From assembly GCA_950295325.1 (NCBI GenBank), contig OX485803.1, positions 37,401,554 through 37,465,553 on the forward strand: a DNA stretch of 64,000 nt, written 5' to 3'. Both the position numbers and the translations under genes were made by a program. Positions within the stretch are counted from its first letter, which is position 1. Each line of letters starts with the position of its first letter. The DNA comes from Polytrichum commune. Taxonomy: Eukaryota; Streptophyta; Polytrichopsida; Polytrichales; Polytrichaceae. Shown here piece after piece: positions 9,707 to 21,498 of this stretch. Under the pieces are notes generated by a model, which saw only the letters and a list, made by a program, of their open reading frames with translations, was not told where the DNA came from and did not search any database.

Positions 9707-12700
9707 ATGATGGGGAGGAATTCGATCGGCGGTTTCTTCTCGAGTGGAATCTTTGCATCGTCTTCTTCCTCTTCTTCGCCTCGTGCGGCAGAATCTCGTC
9801 AGGTTTGTGCATTTTATCATGACAATTTCTCCTGGTATCAGCGGAACAGCTCCATTTTGTCTGTTTGCTGGTCGGGCCTGGTAAGGAGAGACAGCTCCCA
9901 TTTAGATGCCTGTAACAGCTTCTTTAGGATTTCCTGAAGGAGCCAGGAAGCAGATCATGCAGTAGTACATAAATCATCATGTTTGAGTACATTGGAGCAT
10001 CCCTTGAGATTCATGGCCTCATTCCTGTTTGTAGATCTTTTTTCTGGAAATCTCGTACCGGAGATGACCTCTTTAATGTCAACCCTCATAGTTCTACTCT
10101 TCATAGGGTGTGGCAGCTGCACCGGGATTAGTCTTGTCTCTCCTAGGGTTCGTCAATGCTCGACCTATTTCTCTTACTGAAATGGTAGGTTGTATGCAAT
10201 TATATTGCACATTGAAAGCATGGGATTCAGAATTCTCATGGTTGACTTTGTTTCTGAAAGAAGAGTCACAATGATGTGATCACCCTTTGAATTTCAAGAA
10301 ATTACCAGCTTAGCAAAACTCATGGGGACTAATACCTCACATGTCTCTCGTTACACTAGCAGCGGTATCCATTTTGGTAGCTTGCGTTTCTACATGCGGT
10401 GCTAGATCTTGTACATCTCTTTTATGAAACTTCAAGGGCAATGATGAACGCAGTCACAAAATTGCCTTCACGCACTCAAGAATCTTACAGGTTTCCACTG
10501 TAATTCAGCACATTCGTTCTGGGACTGAACCACTGGATGTTCCTTCATTCAAAACGTAATAGTCGCTGTCAAACTGTCCAACCCACTGATCATTTTGTGA
10601 ACTCCCTTTGTGAGGTCTCGGTCAGTAGCACGTTGTTCAGATGGTTTGTGCCAGGTACATGTCGACTCATTTCCGTGCACGTGACAGTTTTTGCTGTCCA
10701 TGGCCTTCCCAGTTGATATCCTGGGGTGACTGGGACATATCCAGTTGGGTTCATGCCAAATCTCTGTGGAGAGTATTTTCCTTGCCAAGTTAATCTTCTT
10801 TAGAAGAAAAACATCTTGGCTCTTGGATTTCAGAATGTTGTTGTTTTGTGACGTTTTGAAGAAGCAGAAATAAAGAATCTGGTGCCTGTGCTTTCAGGCA
10901 CTTCATACTTAAGCAATGTGTAAATGTGACATCTTTCTTTCTTGAAAACAGGATGATGAGAATGCCGTGGAGGAGGAGGTGGAGCAGGAGCAGGAAGTAG
11001 AAGAATCAAGGTATTTGGAGTGTATCCATTCACTTTACTGCTCTATCTATTATTAGGGATGGAGGGGTGACTGAGATAAACACAAAGGTTAATGTACTTT
11101 CGTTTTTTGTGTGCCTATACAGTGGCTGGAATTTTGGTGGCTTCATCAAGACAATTGCAGAGAAGGTAATTCTTTTTGTTTGCTCCTGGTCGAATCTGCA
11201 TCTATTTTGTACAAATTTACACTTGTCAATGGAATCTGCAGGGAGCCCTTGAAATAGCTCAGGAAAGCAAATTGCAAATTCGGTTGATCATGTTGATATT
11301 AACCTCAATTACTTGAACAAATGATTTAATAAATCTGCATCCATTTCTTTGAATGGCAGTTCTCTAAAAACACATGATATGGTTGTACTTCACAGTCAGG
11401 AGGGGTCCTACAAGCATACCAACATGACTTGAAGGAGTTTGGAATCGGACTGAAGAAGGAAACTGAGGCAATCACAGGAGTCACAGCCCACGTTGTCAAA
11501 GACCTTCCTTTATCCCTAGAAAGTGGTGCAACAGTGGCTCAGGTATTCCTTGTGGAAGGTTCTTCATTTTGACATGCAATCTCTTTGCGAACATGTTTTG
11601 CACATATGTAGCTCCACATGTAGCTCTACATAGAGTTTTCCATATTCGATAGCTCTTCTGTCTCAGGATTTATTTTTTGCCTAGAGACCTCTATCTTTTC
11701 AGCAATACTTGTAAGAATTTGGGATTCCACCTCTATGTCGGTAATATTGTGCATTGTATGTGCTTTGGAGTTTAATAGGTCACAGACATTTTGGTACGTT
11801 TCTGATGTTTTCTTGGTTATCCTGCAGGAATCACTGGAGACTGTTGGTCAAACTCTTGAGGAATTTGGAAGCTCTGTCTGGAGGGGGTATGTCATATTGT
11901 CAAAGATTTTGCAAAAATATGTTGTGTGACTGGAATTTTCTTAATATATGTATCGTACATGCATACAATCTCTCTGGAAGGGCCATATGCAGAGCATGTA
12001 AGGTTCTGTAGGAACTATTTGCAGACAATCACTAGTTTGTAGGATGGTGAGAGATCAAAGTATTAAGAATCTGGTTGCACTCCCCTTATTGCTCCATCAA
12101 TGTTATATTGATTGTTTCCGAGCAGTTTATGCACTAATAAGTTAGTGCACTTTCCATTGGTTTTTTTGCATGGGGTATGAAGTCTATAATTTTGCAGTGG
12201 ATTGACAGCTGTTTGCATTTGGACAGAACCACTGAGATATTTGCACAAGTAAAAGAGGCCGTGCTGACAGTTGATGAGGATACAGCAGGGGGATCAAATC
12301 TGGAGTCTCATCCCTCATCAGGAGATCTGTCTGCATCCCTCTCAAACACGTAAGATTATTTTATGTGTGCAATAGTACGAAGAGTTGCCCAATACTTGGT
12401 TTCTAAGATGCTGTTCATCAATACAGGACTATAGTATAACCTTGCAATACTGCTTGTGTTAAAGACTATTTGAGAATCATTCATGGTGTGCTACGGTTGA
12501 TTGTCAGTGTCACATGCATCCAGTGTTGTGGGAAACATTGTATGTAGATGCTGGTAAGATCTTGTCTTATTGACATGTGTTTCTACTTTCAAGGGCACAT
12601 GAAGTGATTTTCAGTTATTTGCTGGTACTATGCACAATCCATTTGTTTATTTTTAGGCTTTATCCATTTTATTCTGACTTTCTACTGTAGTCTATGTGAT

Positions 12701-15700
12701 TTGAACTGAGGCTTCTTGCATCTTGTTCCTATGAAGTGTTCCAATAAGAATTTTGTATGTTTGTTGGATGGGTGGGCAGGAAGTACAGCCGTTATGAAGC
12801 CCAAGTAAGGCTCTCTTCTTTATTTTAATTTCCAGTTTCTGACCAGGAAATTAATGATGCTACTAGTAAAATTCTAACCCCTATAATCATCTGGGTTGCT
12901 GAAGTCCTATATTCAAGTGTTTCTACTGACTTCATCAATATATAAGTGGTAAATAGTGTTTTCTTGTGATATTTATTACATTTCAAATACTGTTTGCATA
13001 GCATGTGGAAATAGTAGTCCCTTAACAAGATGATTCTGCATGTCTGGGCTAAATGCAGGACAGCCGGTTAGTGACAGTTAGATAGTTAAGCTTCTGAAGA
13101 TTATGTATTGAAAACTTCGTCTCATTTGTGTTATAAACAGGTTAATGCAATGCAACGAGACAGTAGCACTTACTGCGATGAACCTGAGGATGAGAACGAC
13201 TTTGCTTCTTGGGTAGCCACCTTCAATATGGATGACCGGTAATGTATAAGTATTTAGATTCAGAATGATGTCATAATATGAGCTGAATTCTTGTTTCTGA
13301 ATCTGATACTGTCTTGGTTTTGCTTGCTTGATTCAATAGGACTCAGCAGTTGTTGCTGTTGGTATCATTATGCATGGCTGGAGAAGTCACACCAACATTT
13401 CAATAAACACCCTTTCACAATAAGACTTCCAATTCTTGATGGTTTTCTAATTTGTTATTCTTATGCTATGCTATGTCAATGGGTTGTGTTTTGCAGAAAA
13501 GATGAGATTGATGAGATACTATCGAGCAATGCTTTCATGCAAGAACTTCATAACCAGATTGGTATTGCCTTATGCACATTAGTTATTTCTTGTTATATGT
13601 AAATCCCAACATTATTTTAGTGATTTGTTTTGCTTGGATGTATGGGCCAGTGGAGATTGCTTGAAGATATGCTGCAGTCGAGTATTAGAAATCCTTGTTC
13701 TTCATTATGGTGCATATTAAAGAGTTTGTAACTTATGATTCACTTCTTTGTATGCAGTGCCTGTTGTGGTGGAGCATGAGACTTTTTGGACTCGTTACTT
13801 CTACCGCCTCAACAAGCTGCAGCAGATTGAGAATGCCCGAGTCAATCTTGTAAAACGTGCGTATCTCATTATGACTATGCATTCCTCTTTGATACAACTA
13901 TGTCTGTGAAACTCATTCTATGACTATCTTATCAGTTGTTAGGGCTCCTGCGCAAGTGGTAGAGGGTTCTATTTATAAGGGGCCTCTATAAAAGTGGAAT
14001 GGCATGTCATTCCACGGTGTATTGACCTGAATTTTTATGACTTCCTATGCACAAGAAGTGTTGTTGCTTGGAATCTGATCAACCACCTGGTCAGGCCTGG
14101 TGATGGTCATGTCCTATCAAGGACATCAGAAGTCATACTTTGAAGGGTTAGATAGGAAGTTTCTATTGTTTCAATTCAATCAGAGTAATCTGGACAGTGG
14201 TAGAGGCTGTATATGAACTTATTAAGCTGTATGTGCTCATATTAGCAGCTTTTACTACCTGGTTGAACAGGGGCAACTGATGGTGAGGAAGACGAAGACC
14301 TCAGTTGGGATGTTGACGAAGAGAAGGACACCGAGGATCTAATTTTGCCTGCTGAAGGGGTGGTGGAGGAGATCAAGGCAACTGAAGCTACTCCCTCTCT
14401 ACGAAGTATTGAAGTCCCACCAGCTGCTTCTGTTGAGGGTAAGTTTAACCAGCCTTTTAGAATTCATCTATGCTGTTACTAGCCTGGGGTTTTGTTATAG
14501 CTTTTGGAGGAGTCAGTCTTGCCAGGCAATGTGAACCACTGCTGGTAGAATTGGATGGTGTTCAAAGGTTCTTGGCACAAATTTAGGATGCAAAAATTGT
14601 GTCCTGTTTGTAGTCATGTACTCCCTCTGTCCCATAATGACTGTCCTACTCCCTAGAGTTTTCTATTCCAAAATGTTTGTCCAACAAACATTTTAGCACA
14701 TAAAACTCCTAGGGGTAGGACAGTCATTATGGGACAGAGGGAGTATGTGATTATCTGAGCACATGTGATTTGCATTTCGTTATCAGTTGATAGAATGAGA
14801 CTGTTTCATACTCATTTTACGAACCTAATGTCAGATTCAACTGTGTCCTGCTGAAGGTTGTTTACTGTGTATATATGCCAAGCTTGCCAATAAGTGGATT
14901 TGTAAATGCAGAGACACATGAAGAGGAGGAAACAAAAAGTGAGGGAAGTGCAGGGAGCGAGTGGTTGGTTGTATCTGAGGACAAGGGCTCTGGAACTTCG
15001 GAACCTAAGAGCGGACCTTCATCACCTGTTTCGGAAACGTGTGTAAATTTTCCTTGTGAAGTAGCGATGCATTGATTAGTTAACCAGGCTCTGAATTGAG
15101 TGAATCATTGACAAAACTTGTGTCTCCTGTTATACTTGCATTCCTGGTAGTCCACTGCTTGAATTGTTATGGTTTTTTGAGACTGGAAGCAGGCTCAATA
15201 AAGTAAGTTATACAATGTGTTTTACAATGGTGCGAACCTGACAGGTTGTCGTACATGGTCATGTTAGCAAGATTTTTACTCTTTCCACATGCGAGTCTCC
15301 TGTTTTTGTTCATGTGTGTTTTTTGTTAATGGACTTCTAATATCACATTTACTCGTTGCAGAAAGGATACCGAACCCTCAGGTGCAGGGAAGTCTGAGGA
15401 CCATGAGGTGGATGAAGCTGAGCTTGATCAGATAGCTGACTTGACCATCGATGATGATGGTCATGAGCCTATTCCAGCACAAAGAGACCTTGATAAAGGC
15501 TCCACTCAGACAGATGCCAAAGAGCAGAATGAGGAGGTACTTACAATCTATCTTTTTCTGTGGCCACATCAAATATCGTGTAATGTTGTTCATTTAGGTT
15601 AATACTATAATATGGCTTTTGAAAGTAAATTTTTTGAATCGATTCTTGTTTGTTGTGTTGTCTGTGAGTACCTAAACCAGGAGTCCTAGTAGGGAGGATC

Positions 15701-15907
15701 CATCAGGTTTCAGTGCTTATTTTGCAACCAGATTTTGAGGTTTATAATCTTACACACCTGTCCAGACCTGGATATTTACAAATATCCAGTTCTTGCAGAA
15801 GCTTAACCAAAGTGGGCTTTGCTACATCAGATACATCTTTCTGTTTTTTAGTGATCTGTTTTTAACTGCTGGATGGAACTTCGCAGGATTGGGGTGAGTG
15901 GGAGTAA
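9707..15907 (+). CDS. BSD domain-containing protein, BSDC1-like (14 exons, 434 aa)
   Basis: The exons I read are 9707-9802, 10952-11010, 11123-11165, 11396-11542, 11828-11886, 12227-12349, 12780-12804, 13141-13238, 13497-13561, 13758-13856, 14271-14438, 14912-15038, 15362-15536 and 15887-15907. All introns are GT...AG and the frame is continuous. An N-terminal Ser-rich and acidic part is followed by a GWNFGGFIKTIAEK-type helix (about 53-66). An amphipathic region predicted as coiled coil spans about 67-130. The motif TYCDEPED is at 194-201, and the BSD domain is at about 204-257 with its hallmark FW...RYFYR at 248-255. The acidic tail ends DWGEWE. This order matches animal BSDC1 and plant BSD proteins. 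BSD domains also occur in TFIIH p62 and synapse-associated proteins; the role of this subfamily is poorly known, so I infer none. The first ATG is followed by a second Met. Confidence 0.92.
14621..14743. mobile_element. Stowaway-type MITE in intron 11 of the BSD gene
   Basis: This 123-bp element sits between TA dinucleotides (14619-14620 and 14744-14745). Its ends CTCCCTCTGTCCCATAATGA are perfectly inverted. CTCCCTC[C/T]GTCCC with a TA target is the signature of Stowaway elements (Tc1/mariner) in plants. The inverted repeat runs well inward, and a second small hairpin (AAAATGTTTG / CAAACATTTT) lies at the centre. Confidence 0.93.
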
Positions 15908-16555
15908 GTGAAGGAGTTACTGCAGTGTGCAAGTTCTTCCCAACTTTTATTCAGATTGTTTTTCCAAGGTGACACTTCTATTTTGATGCAAGCCAAATGC
16001 ATCAATTTTGCAAGTAACAATCACTTGAGGAGTCTGTACTTGTGATATTTGTATAGATGTGTTTATATGCAGCTCGATTTATGCTACCATTTTAGCACCT
16101 CCGCCTGCAGTTTATACTGTAGCCTTAAGATGTGATTGCCAATTAAAATAACTCAAATCCAAATTACAAACCTGGTCATTTTCTACCACTGACTCGGGCC
16201 TTCTGTGAGTCTGGGTTTATATGTGACACTTCAAAGGTACCTGGGTTTTCTTTATCAAATGAGACTCTGCAGAGCCCAAGTGGAGCAGCATAATAGCCAG
16301 CCACTGAGGCCCAATTGGTTCACAATTATTCTCAGAGTGGTGTTGCTTGTACATCCTGGACCAGAATGAGGCATTCTTAGTGCATTTATCACTTACCGAT
16401 ACTCTCCAGACCTGTGGGCTAATACAATACTCTCTTGTCCCAATTGGCTTCTCATTTTTGAACTATCCTTATTGATAATGTATTTCATGCTCTTTTATAG
16501 CAACGCTGATCAAATCTGTATCAATGATGGCGTTAAATTTGAAAATTTTGACAGT
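15908..16555. other. 3' flank of the BSD gene
   Basis: The probable 3' untranslated region begins here. AT-rich sequence follows with no convincing ORF. An exact polyadenylation site cannot be fixed by eye. Confidence 0.45.
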
Positions 16556-16558
16556 CAT

Positions 16559-16947
16559 TACACTAAATATTGTATTTAGTGTCATATGGTATTTTATGTC
16601 ACAGGTAACTGTTCTAGTGACATTATATTATGAATAAATTTACAAGTATTGTCATCCCAACCTACTTTCCGTTCATCCAAATGCCAATCATTGATGTAGA
16701 GTTTGGTATAATTTGCAGCCTAACCAATCTATGATGAAATATTGTCATGGATGATTGAAATTTAGAAGAAAATCACTCAGTAAGTGACAGTAATTGCAAC
16801 ACTGTAGATATCTAATCCCTGAAGTTTTCTACAAGTAATGATAAATAGTTTTGAGTTGACATTTACTGTTAGTGACCCTACACCGGGGTTCACAATTAGT
16901 ATTGAGAAAGACAGTTAGAATTGGTCACACTAAATATATTTAGTGTA
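16559..16947. mobile_element. MITE family E, copy 1 (CACTAAATA ends)
   Basis: Both ends carry short palindromic words, CACTAAATAttgTATTTAGTG on the left and CACTAAATATATTTAGTG on the right. The interior is shared with 42625-43021 along its whole length, for example CAATTAGTATTGAG and GAATTGGTNACACT near the right end. A partial copy lies at 25185-25306. No TSD was fixed and there is no coding content. Confidence 0.65.
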
Positions 16948-18013
16948 ATCTTTTGAAATGATATTTAGTTTTGGTGTTCTTTCTCATGCCAATATGAATA
17001 TGATGGTAGGCTTGCTGGAGTTCGATTCTGGAAAGTGATGGTTACAAAGTCAATTCTGCAGTAGAACCCAAGTCTTTGCTCATTTAGTGATAGTGTCCGC
17101 CATTTAGAGTAAATATGAGGTCTGTGAGACTGCCATAGATCATCTAATTTTTGGGAAATTTTCAATACAGTAGAATAGAGTTATCCTTCATTCCGTGAGG
17201 ACTTTTGGTTGAGAGTTGGCTTGTGTTGCACATTAAATTTTTCATGTTTGGTAAGTTTTTGGTGCATGATTGGAGTTTGTAAGGCGTTACGAATGAAAGA
17301 ACATTCTATGTTGGTTAATTGGGGGTGAAACTCAATTTGGCAAACTCAAAGCTGCCTTAAAATGAGTTTGGTTGCTAGTGAACCAATGAGGTGTGTGTGG
17401 CAATGAGCGTAGGATTGTATATGAGTTGACCCTAAGCCTAGCAGATAAAGTATGACTTGTTTAAGCAAGCACTAGTTGAGCATGGTCTTAGATGGGTGAT
17501 TGGGCGGATTAGGCAAAGGAATGAGCCACATGAAGCAGCTACCAAGTGTACAACCCATGGAAGATATATCGTTAATAAGAGTACTTTGTCAGCAAATTCA
17601 AGTTTTGGGAACCCTTTCATTCAGAAAATTGTAACTAAATCATGCAATACTTGATTGTTGATCGAATTGTTGCCTCAATTTTAGCTTAGATTCGCAAACC
17701 TAATGCAATTTTTGGGACTCAAATCAGGTTAGTGCAAATAGTAGATCTCAAAAAACAAGCCACTTAACACCCACACACCTTATAGAATGTCCTTCATTTC
17801 AAATCTCCATACCAACTCCAAACACGACAGCTTCTGTATGCAAAAACAACCTAGTCCCAACCAAAACTCCGGTTGAATGAAAGGACGAGTCTAATATGGT
17901 TCTAACACTATGAAAGGGGATTGTTTCTTACCTTTATGCTAAAGTGAATAATGACATCTATATGAGGACGTTTAACTTGTGATACTACATAGATTGCGTC
18001 ATTGGTCATCTTA
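16948..18013. other. intergenic DNA, nothing recognised
   Basis: Short open frames in several phases and no motif. I see no gene or defined repeat. Confidence 0.4.
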
Positions 18014-18514
18014 GGGCCACTTCACACATGAGCCAAGAGCCGTGACCATGAAATTGTGAGAGCCCAAAAGAAAGTGTCCAAAGGTTGTCCCAACACACCC
18101 TCCAAAATCATGCAGTGTGGTCATGGATCGTCAAGTGTAGTGTGAAGTCATATGTGACCAGGCCCTCAACCAAATGCTATTTCAATGAATTTATGTTCAT
18201 AAGGGTTTTTGCACATGATAAAATAAAATAAATCAACGTTGTGAGCATTTGGAGTGTTGTGGTCTCCCGGTTTTATGTTAGACCTACCTCCAGAGGTGGT
18301 TTTTGAAAATAGTCCAAGTGAACATGGGACATGATCCATTGGATGCCATGTAGGAATCCATGTACACTTTACATCCATCTTGCATTCACTCACTTTGTTG
18401 GTCCCTCAAGCATAGTGTGAAATAGCGAACTTGGACCGGCTCCGCCTTTTCCACCAATGAGAGTGCTTGAAGTGTAATGGTCACGGGCTCTCAGTCTCGT
18501 GTGTGAAGTGGCCC
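18014..18514 (+). mobile_element. Tourist-like MITE, copy 3
   Basis: This 501-bp element matches 2826-3328 along its length. Its ends are GGGCCACTTCACACATGAG and (complement) GGGCCACTTCACACACGAG. The flanks are TTA on the left and TAA on the right, so the 3-bp duplication is imperfect or has mutated. Confidence 0.75.
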
Positions 18515-19375
18515 TAATATGCAGTGATGTTCTTAGCTTAGAGGCAATAAACACATCCAAGGATGAAATAGAATTGTTGAGGGTATTGCATGTTCCATAT
18601 GTGTACTTGCTGCAGTATTGCCAAGGCAGAGCAAATATGAGAATTTCTCTGGATATTAAATGCAAAGGTGATTTTGAGTCAGTAATAAGTAAGCTTTGGC
18701 TGGGAGGATGCGAGCTAAAGTTCTCAAATATCAGTTTTTAGCAATCTACTAGGAAGTTGCGAATATTCAATGCAGAAGACGTGAGGTTAAGGTATATGGG
18801 TGTTATTTGGTTTGTTTTCCATGTTCTCCAATTCCTACTAATAACATTTACACAACAAAACTTGTGTTATGTGAGCAAATTTATAATGAAGCATCAACAC
18901 CTGCAGAGGCGGCGCTTCGCGCCGCGAATATCAGATGCTCAGCTCCCTATTGGATGCACTAAAAAAAAACTCGCTTTGACCTCCCATGATTTAGATATGA
19001 TTATTGGAAATGCATGTTTGTTGATTCCTTGACTACATACATAGGTCTTTCCAGTTATTTTCAATACTGAGTGTGAAATAGTTAATACAACTTGAAGACG
19101 TAGTCCAATCTCTTTGAAACGTGTGTCTTATTGGTATTTGTTTTTCGATTTCACCTAATCACACACCGATCAAATATAAATTTCCGCTTAAGAGAAGTAA
19201 CTGAACTTATAAGACCTGGATATCTTATGCCTTTTGGAAATGAACTGAAATTGATTTTGAAGTCTACGAAGCCAAAAGGCTAATGTGATTGATGTCTAAT
19301 ATGCTTTTTGACATCATGGAGTGTTGGATCACTTGGGTTTGCTCCATCTAAACTGCATGGGTACAATGTTCGGGG

Positions 19376-20873
19376 CACGGGGAGGTCACTTAGTGCATTT
19401 TAAAAACGACGTGCGGCATAATATAGGGAGGATTAAAATCATTTGACATAAAAATTATAAAAGAATTCCAAATAATGAAGGGTCCATTAAAAATACATAA
19501 GCCCATTACAAGTAAAATAGATAGGTCTAAAATATGGGCCATTCCCTTTTAGTAAAAATAATATAGGGGCTGAAAATAAGGATCTTAGGATGTATGTTTA
19601 GTAGAATCAATTTCATACGCATGCCTCACGAGGGATGGATGGAAAATTACTCATCATTCACCTAAAAATGGATGAAATTGGAAGCCTCAGTACAAAGAAC
19701 CGGAAAATTTTGCCAACCGTAGAAGTTGATGGGCATTCCATTTACAAGTCAACGTTTGTCTCGCAACTCAATGATAATGTTTTTCTATCCAAAGATAGAT
19801 TAGCAAGAATTAAACATAATATTCATTTCAACAACCATGATAATTGTCGCCAAGCAAGATCTTCATGTGGATCAAGTTTGTTATCTACAGGATCTGATTG
19901 TGGGGTGCATTTTGTCCAACGGAGCACAACAATGCTATTGTCAACTATAAAATCCGCTGCCAAACGAGAAAGGGGACGTTCAATGACTGATGTTAAAGCT
20001 GGAAATGCTACTAACATATTGAACGGAGTAGATTCCAGTTCATGGTGGGTGGGTAGGGTGCAGGCTATGCGGTGGCGCAATGGGAAACAATTTGGAGTAC
20101 TTAGGCAAGCGGTTGACCTCCTTGCTCGAACAGAGGAATCAGGGAGGAGAAATCCTAATAATCCCCACATGGAAGTAATGTTGCAATATTATAAAAAATA
20201 TCTAGGCCGTAACAAATTTAAGTATGATCACACGGATAGCAAATGGATTGATGTAGATTGCATTATATCTATGGTAACCATGAGCTACAATTCTACAAAT
20301 GAGGTGTACACTCTTGATAGGAATGATTCAGAGCAACTGTCCAAGTTTGTGACAGAACGAACTATATAAGATTCATGACCAAGCTTAAAGTGTTTCACAC
20401 TATATGGTTTTGGTCTTCACTAGCATGTAAAGTGATTTTGAATAAAGGATTTTTATGGAGCGAGTGTTGTGTTTGTGAACACACACACAATCTTGTTGTG
20501 TTTGTAAACACACACTCAATCATGTTGTGTTCCATCCTAAGTCTTCTTTTTGTATTTTCACTTTAAGTTTTTATACTTGGTTTTTGCAATGGTACGTAAT
20601 TTTTATATTTTTTTGTTGCCATGCTTTTCCCATCACTTTTGCATTGCATACATTCTTAAATTCAGTTTTTTTAATTAAAAGGAATATAGACTACAAAAAA
20701 TTTCAATGACATGGGCATTATAAGTAATGGTAGGGTACAAAAAATAGGCCATTTTAGAATATTATGTAATTATAGGGAGCTTTTAATTCGTGCCTTGGAG
20801 GTAAATAGCCCCTAAACAAATACCCCTCCGCCGCACGTGGTACACAAAAATCCTACTGAGTGACCTCCCCGTG
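19376..20873 (+). mobile_element. 8-bp TSD DNA transposon with an ORF, copy 3 (1.5 kb)
   Basis: The ends are CACGGGGAGGTCACT on both sides, inverted, followed 12-16 bp further in by subterminal ACGTGCGGC on both sides. The TSD GTTCGGGG is perfect at 19368-19375 and 20874-20881. The family also includes 731-1345 and 6489-6898. This is the only copy here with a long ORF (19635-20369). The 8-bp TSD points to hAT or another 8-bp superfamily; the ORF does not settle this. Confidence 0.85.
19635..20369 (+). CDS. unidentified 244-aa protein inside the 1.5-kb transposon
   Basis: The frame is intact from ATG 19635 to a stop after 244 residues, in AT-rich DNA where a frame of this length is unlikely by chance. 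Visible stretches include LPTVEVDGHSIYKSTFVSQL near the N-terminus and a Ser-rich centre with a KRERGR basic patch. A tryptophan-rich WWVGRVQAMRWRNGKQFG lies at about 138-155, and YDHTDSKWIDVDCIISMV is near the C-terminus. I recognise no transposase signature (DDE/D or hAT dimerisation). It could be an accessory transposon protein, a captured host gene fragment, or a product of an unfamiliar family. It ends about 500 bp before the right terminus. Confidence 0.5.
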   Translation: MDGKLLIIHLKMDEIGSLSTKNRKILPTVEVDGHSIYKSTFVSQLNDNVFLSKDRLARIKHNIHFNNHDNCRQARSSCGSSLLSTGSDCGVHFVQRSTTMLLSTIKSAAKRERGRSMTDVKAGNATNILNGVDSSSWWVGRVQAMRWRNGKQFGVLRQAVDLLARTEESGRRNPNNPHMEVMLQYYKKYLGRNKFKYDHTDSKWIDVDCIISMVTMSYNSTNEVYTLDRNDSEQLSKFVTERTI

Positions 20874-20888
20874 GTTCGGGGAGATTTT

Positions 20889-21090
20889 TGGGCATAATTG
20901 GTCATAATCCTAGTGTTTCCAAGTCCACCCGGTTACATGTTTTATGCATGACATCTTCTAAGTTTTCTTCATATATTCAAAGTATATTCCTTGAATTCCT
21001 CTAAAAAATAATCGGTATTTTTTCGTAACGTCTTGAACTTCAACCGGTTCATTTGTAAACTAATAGCTGGTTGTCTTGTTCATTAAAGAA
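20889..21090 (+). repeat. dispersed repeat D, copy without the Tourist insertion
   Basis: Shares CCTAGTGTTTCCAAGTCCA and CTTCAACCGGTTCATTTGTA with the split copy at 2772-3500, in the same order. It begins just outside the right TSD of the 1.5-kb transposon. Confidence 0.55.
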
Positions 21091-21148
21091 AAGTTCCAAT
21101 CACTATTTGAGAAGGTAGGTATTAGGTAATATCCATGTCTTTCTTTTG

Positions 21149-21498
21149 ATTGGACCATCAAGTCGATATTATCTCGCGGAGGATACCGCACTCTGCCACT
21201 CTGAGATATTAGGTGCCCATGGCAAAGAAATGTTGTCATAATAAATTTTTGATGAAACTTTTCTTTTGCGAAGAGAAGATGAAGACAAGAGAAGACAAGA
21301 GAATGGTCAAACTTGATTCTTTTGTAAAATTCCCTTTTAGGGCATATATTAAAAAATCACCACATTCGATTTTTGGTGCATGGTCATTCCTCTTGGTCTA
21401 CAATCGGTTTACACCTACCAAGGGGGCCAAAGGCTTTGTAAATTGATTTTTTTAAAGAAACCAGACCATGGATGTTGGACCATCAAGTCGGACTGTCG
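21149..21498 (+). repeat. dispersed repeat C, copy 1
   Basis: About 280-350 bp, present in reverse complement at about 31262-31600. Shared features are a GAAGATGAAGACAAGA purine tract, GGTGCATGGTCATTCCTCTTGGTC, and CCATGGATGTTGGACCATCAAGT at the right end. GGACCATCAAGTCG occurs as a direct repeat at both edges (21149 and 21482). No terminal inverted repeat was fixed. Confidence 0.6.

Noticed and set aside
10549..10788. 79-codon minus-strand frame in intron 1 of the BSD gene
   Set aside because: No domain, and lies fully inside an intron with no supporting structure.
18900..18950. CGGCGCTTCGCGCCG hairpin as a terminator or RNA structure
   Set aside because: Short GC palindrome in plant intergenic DNA with no adjacent gene; likely chance.
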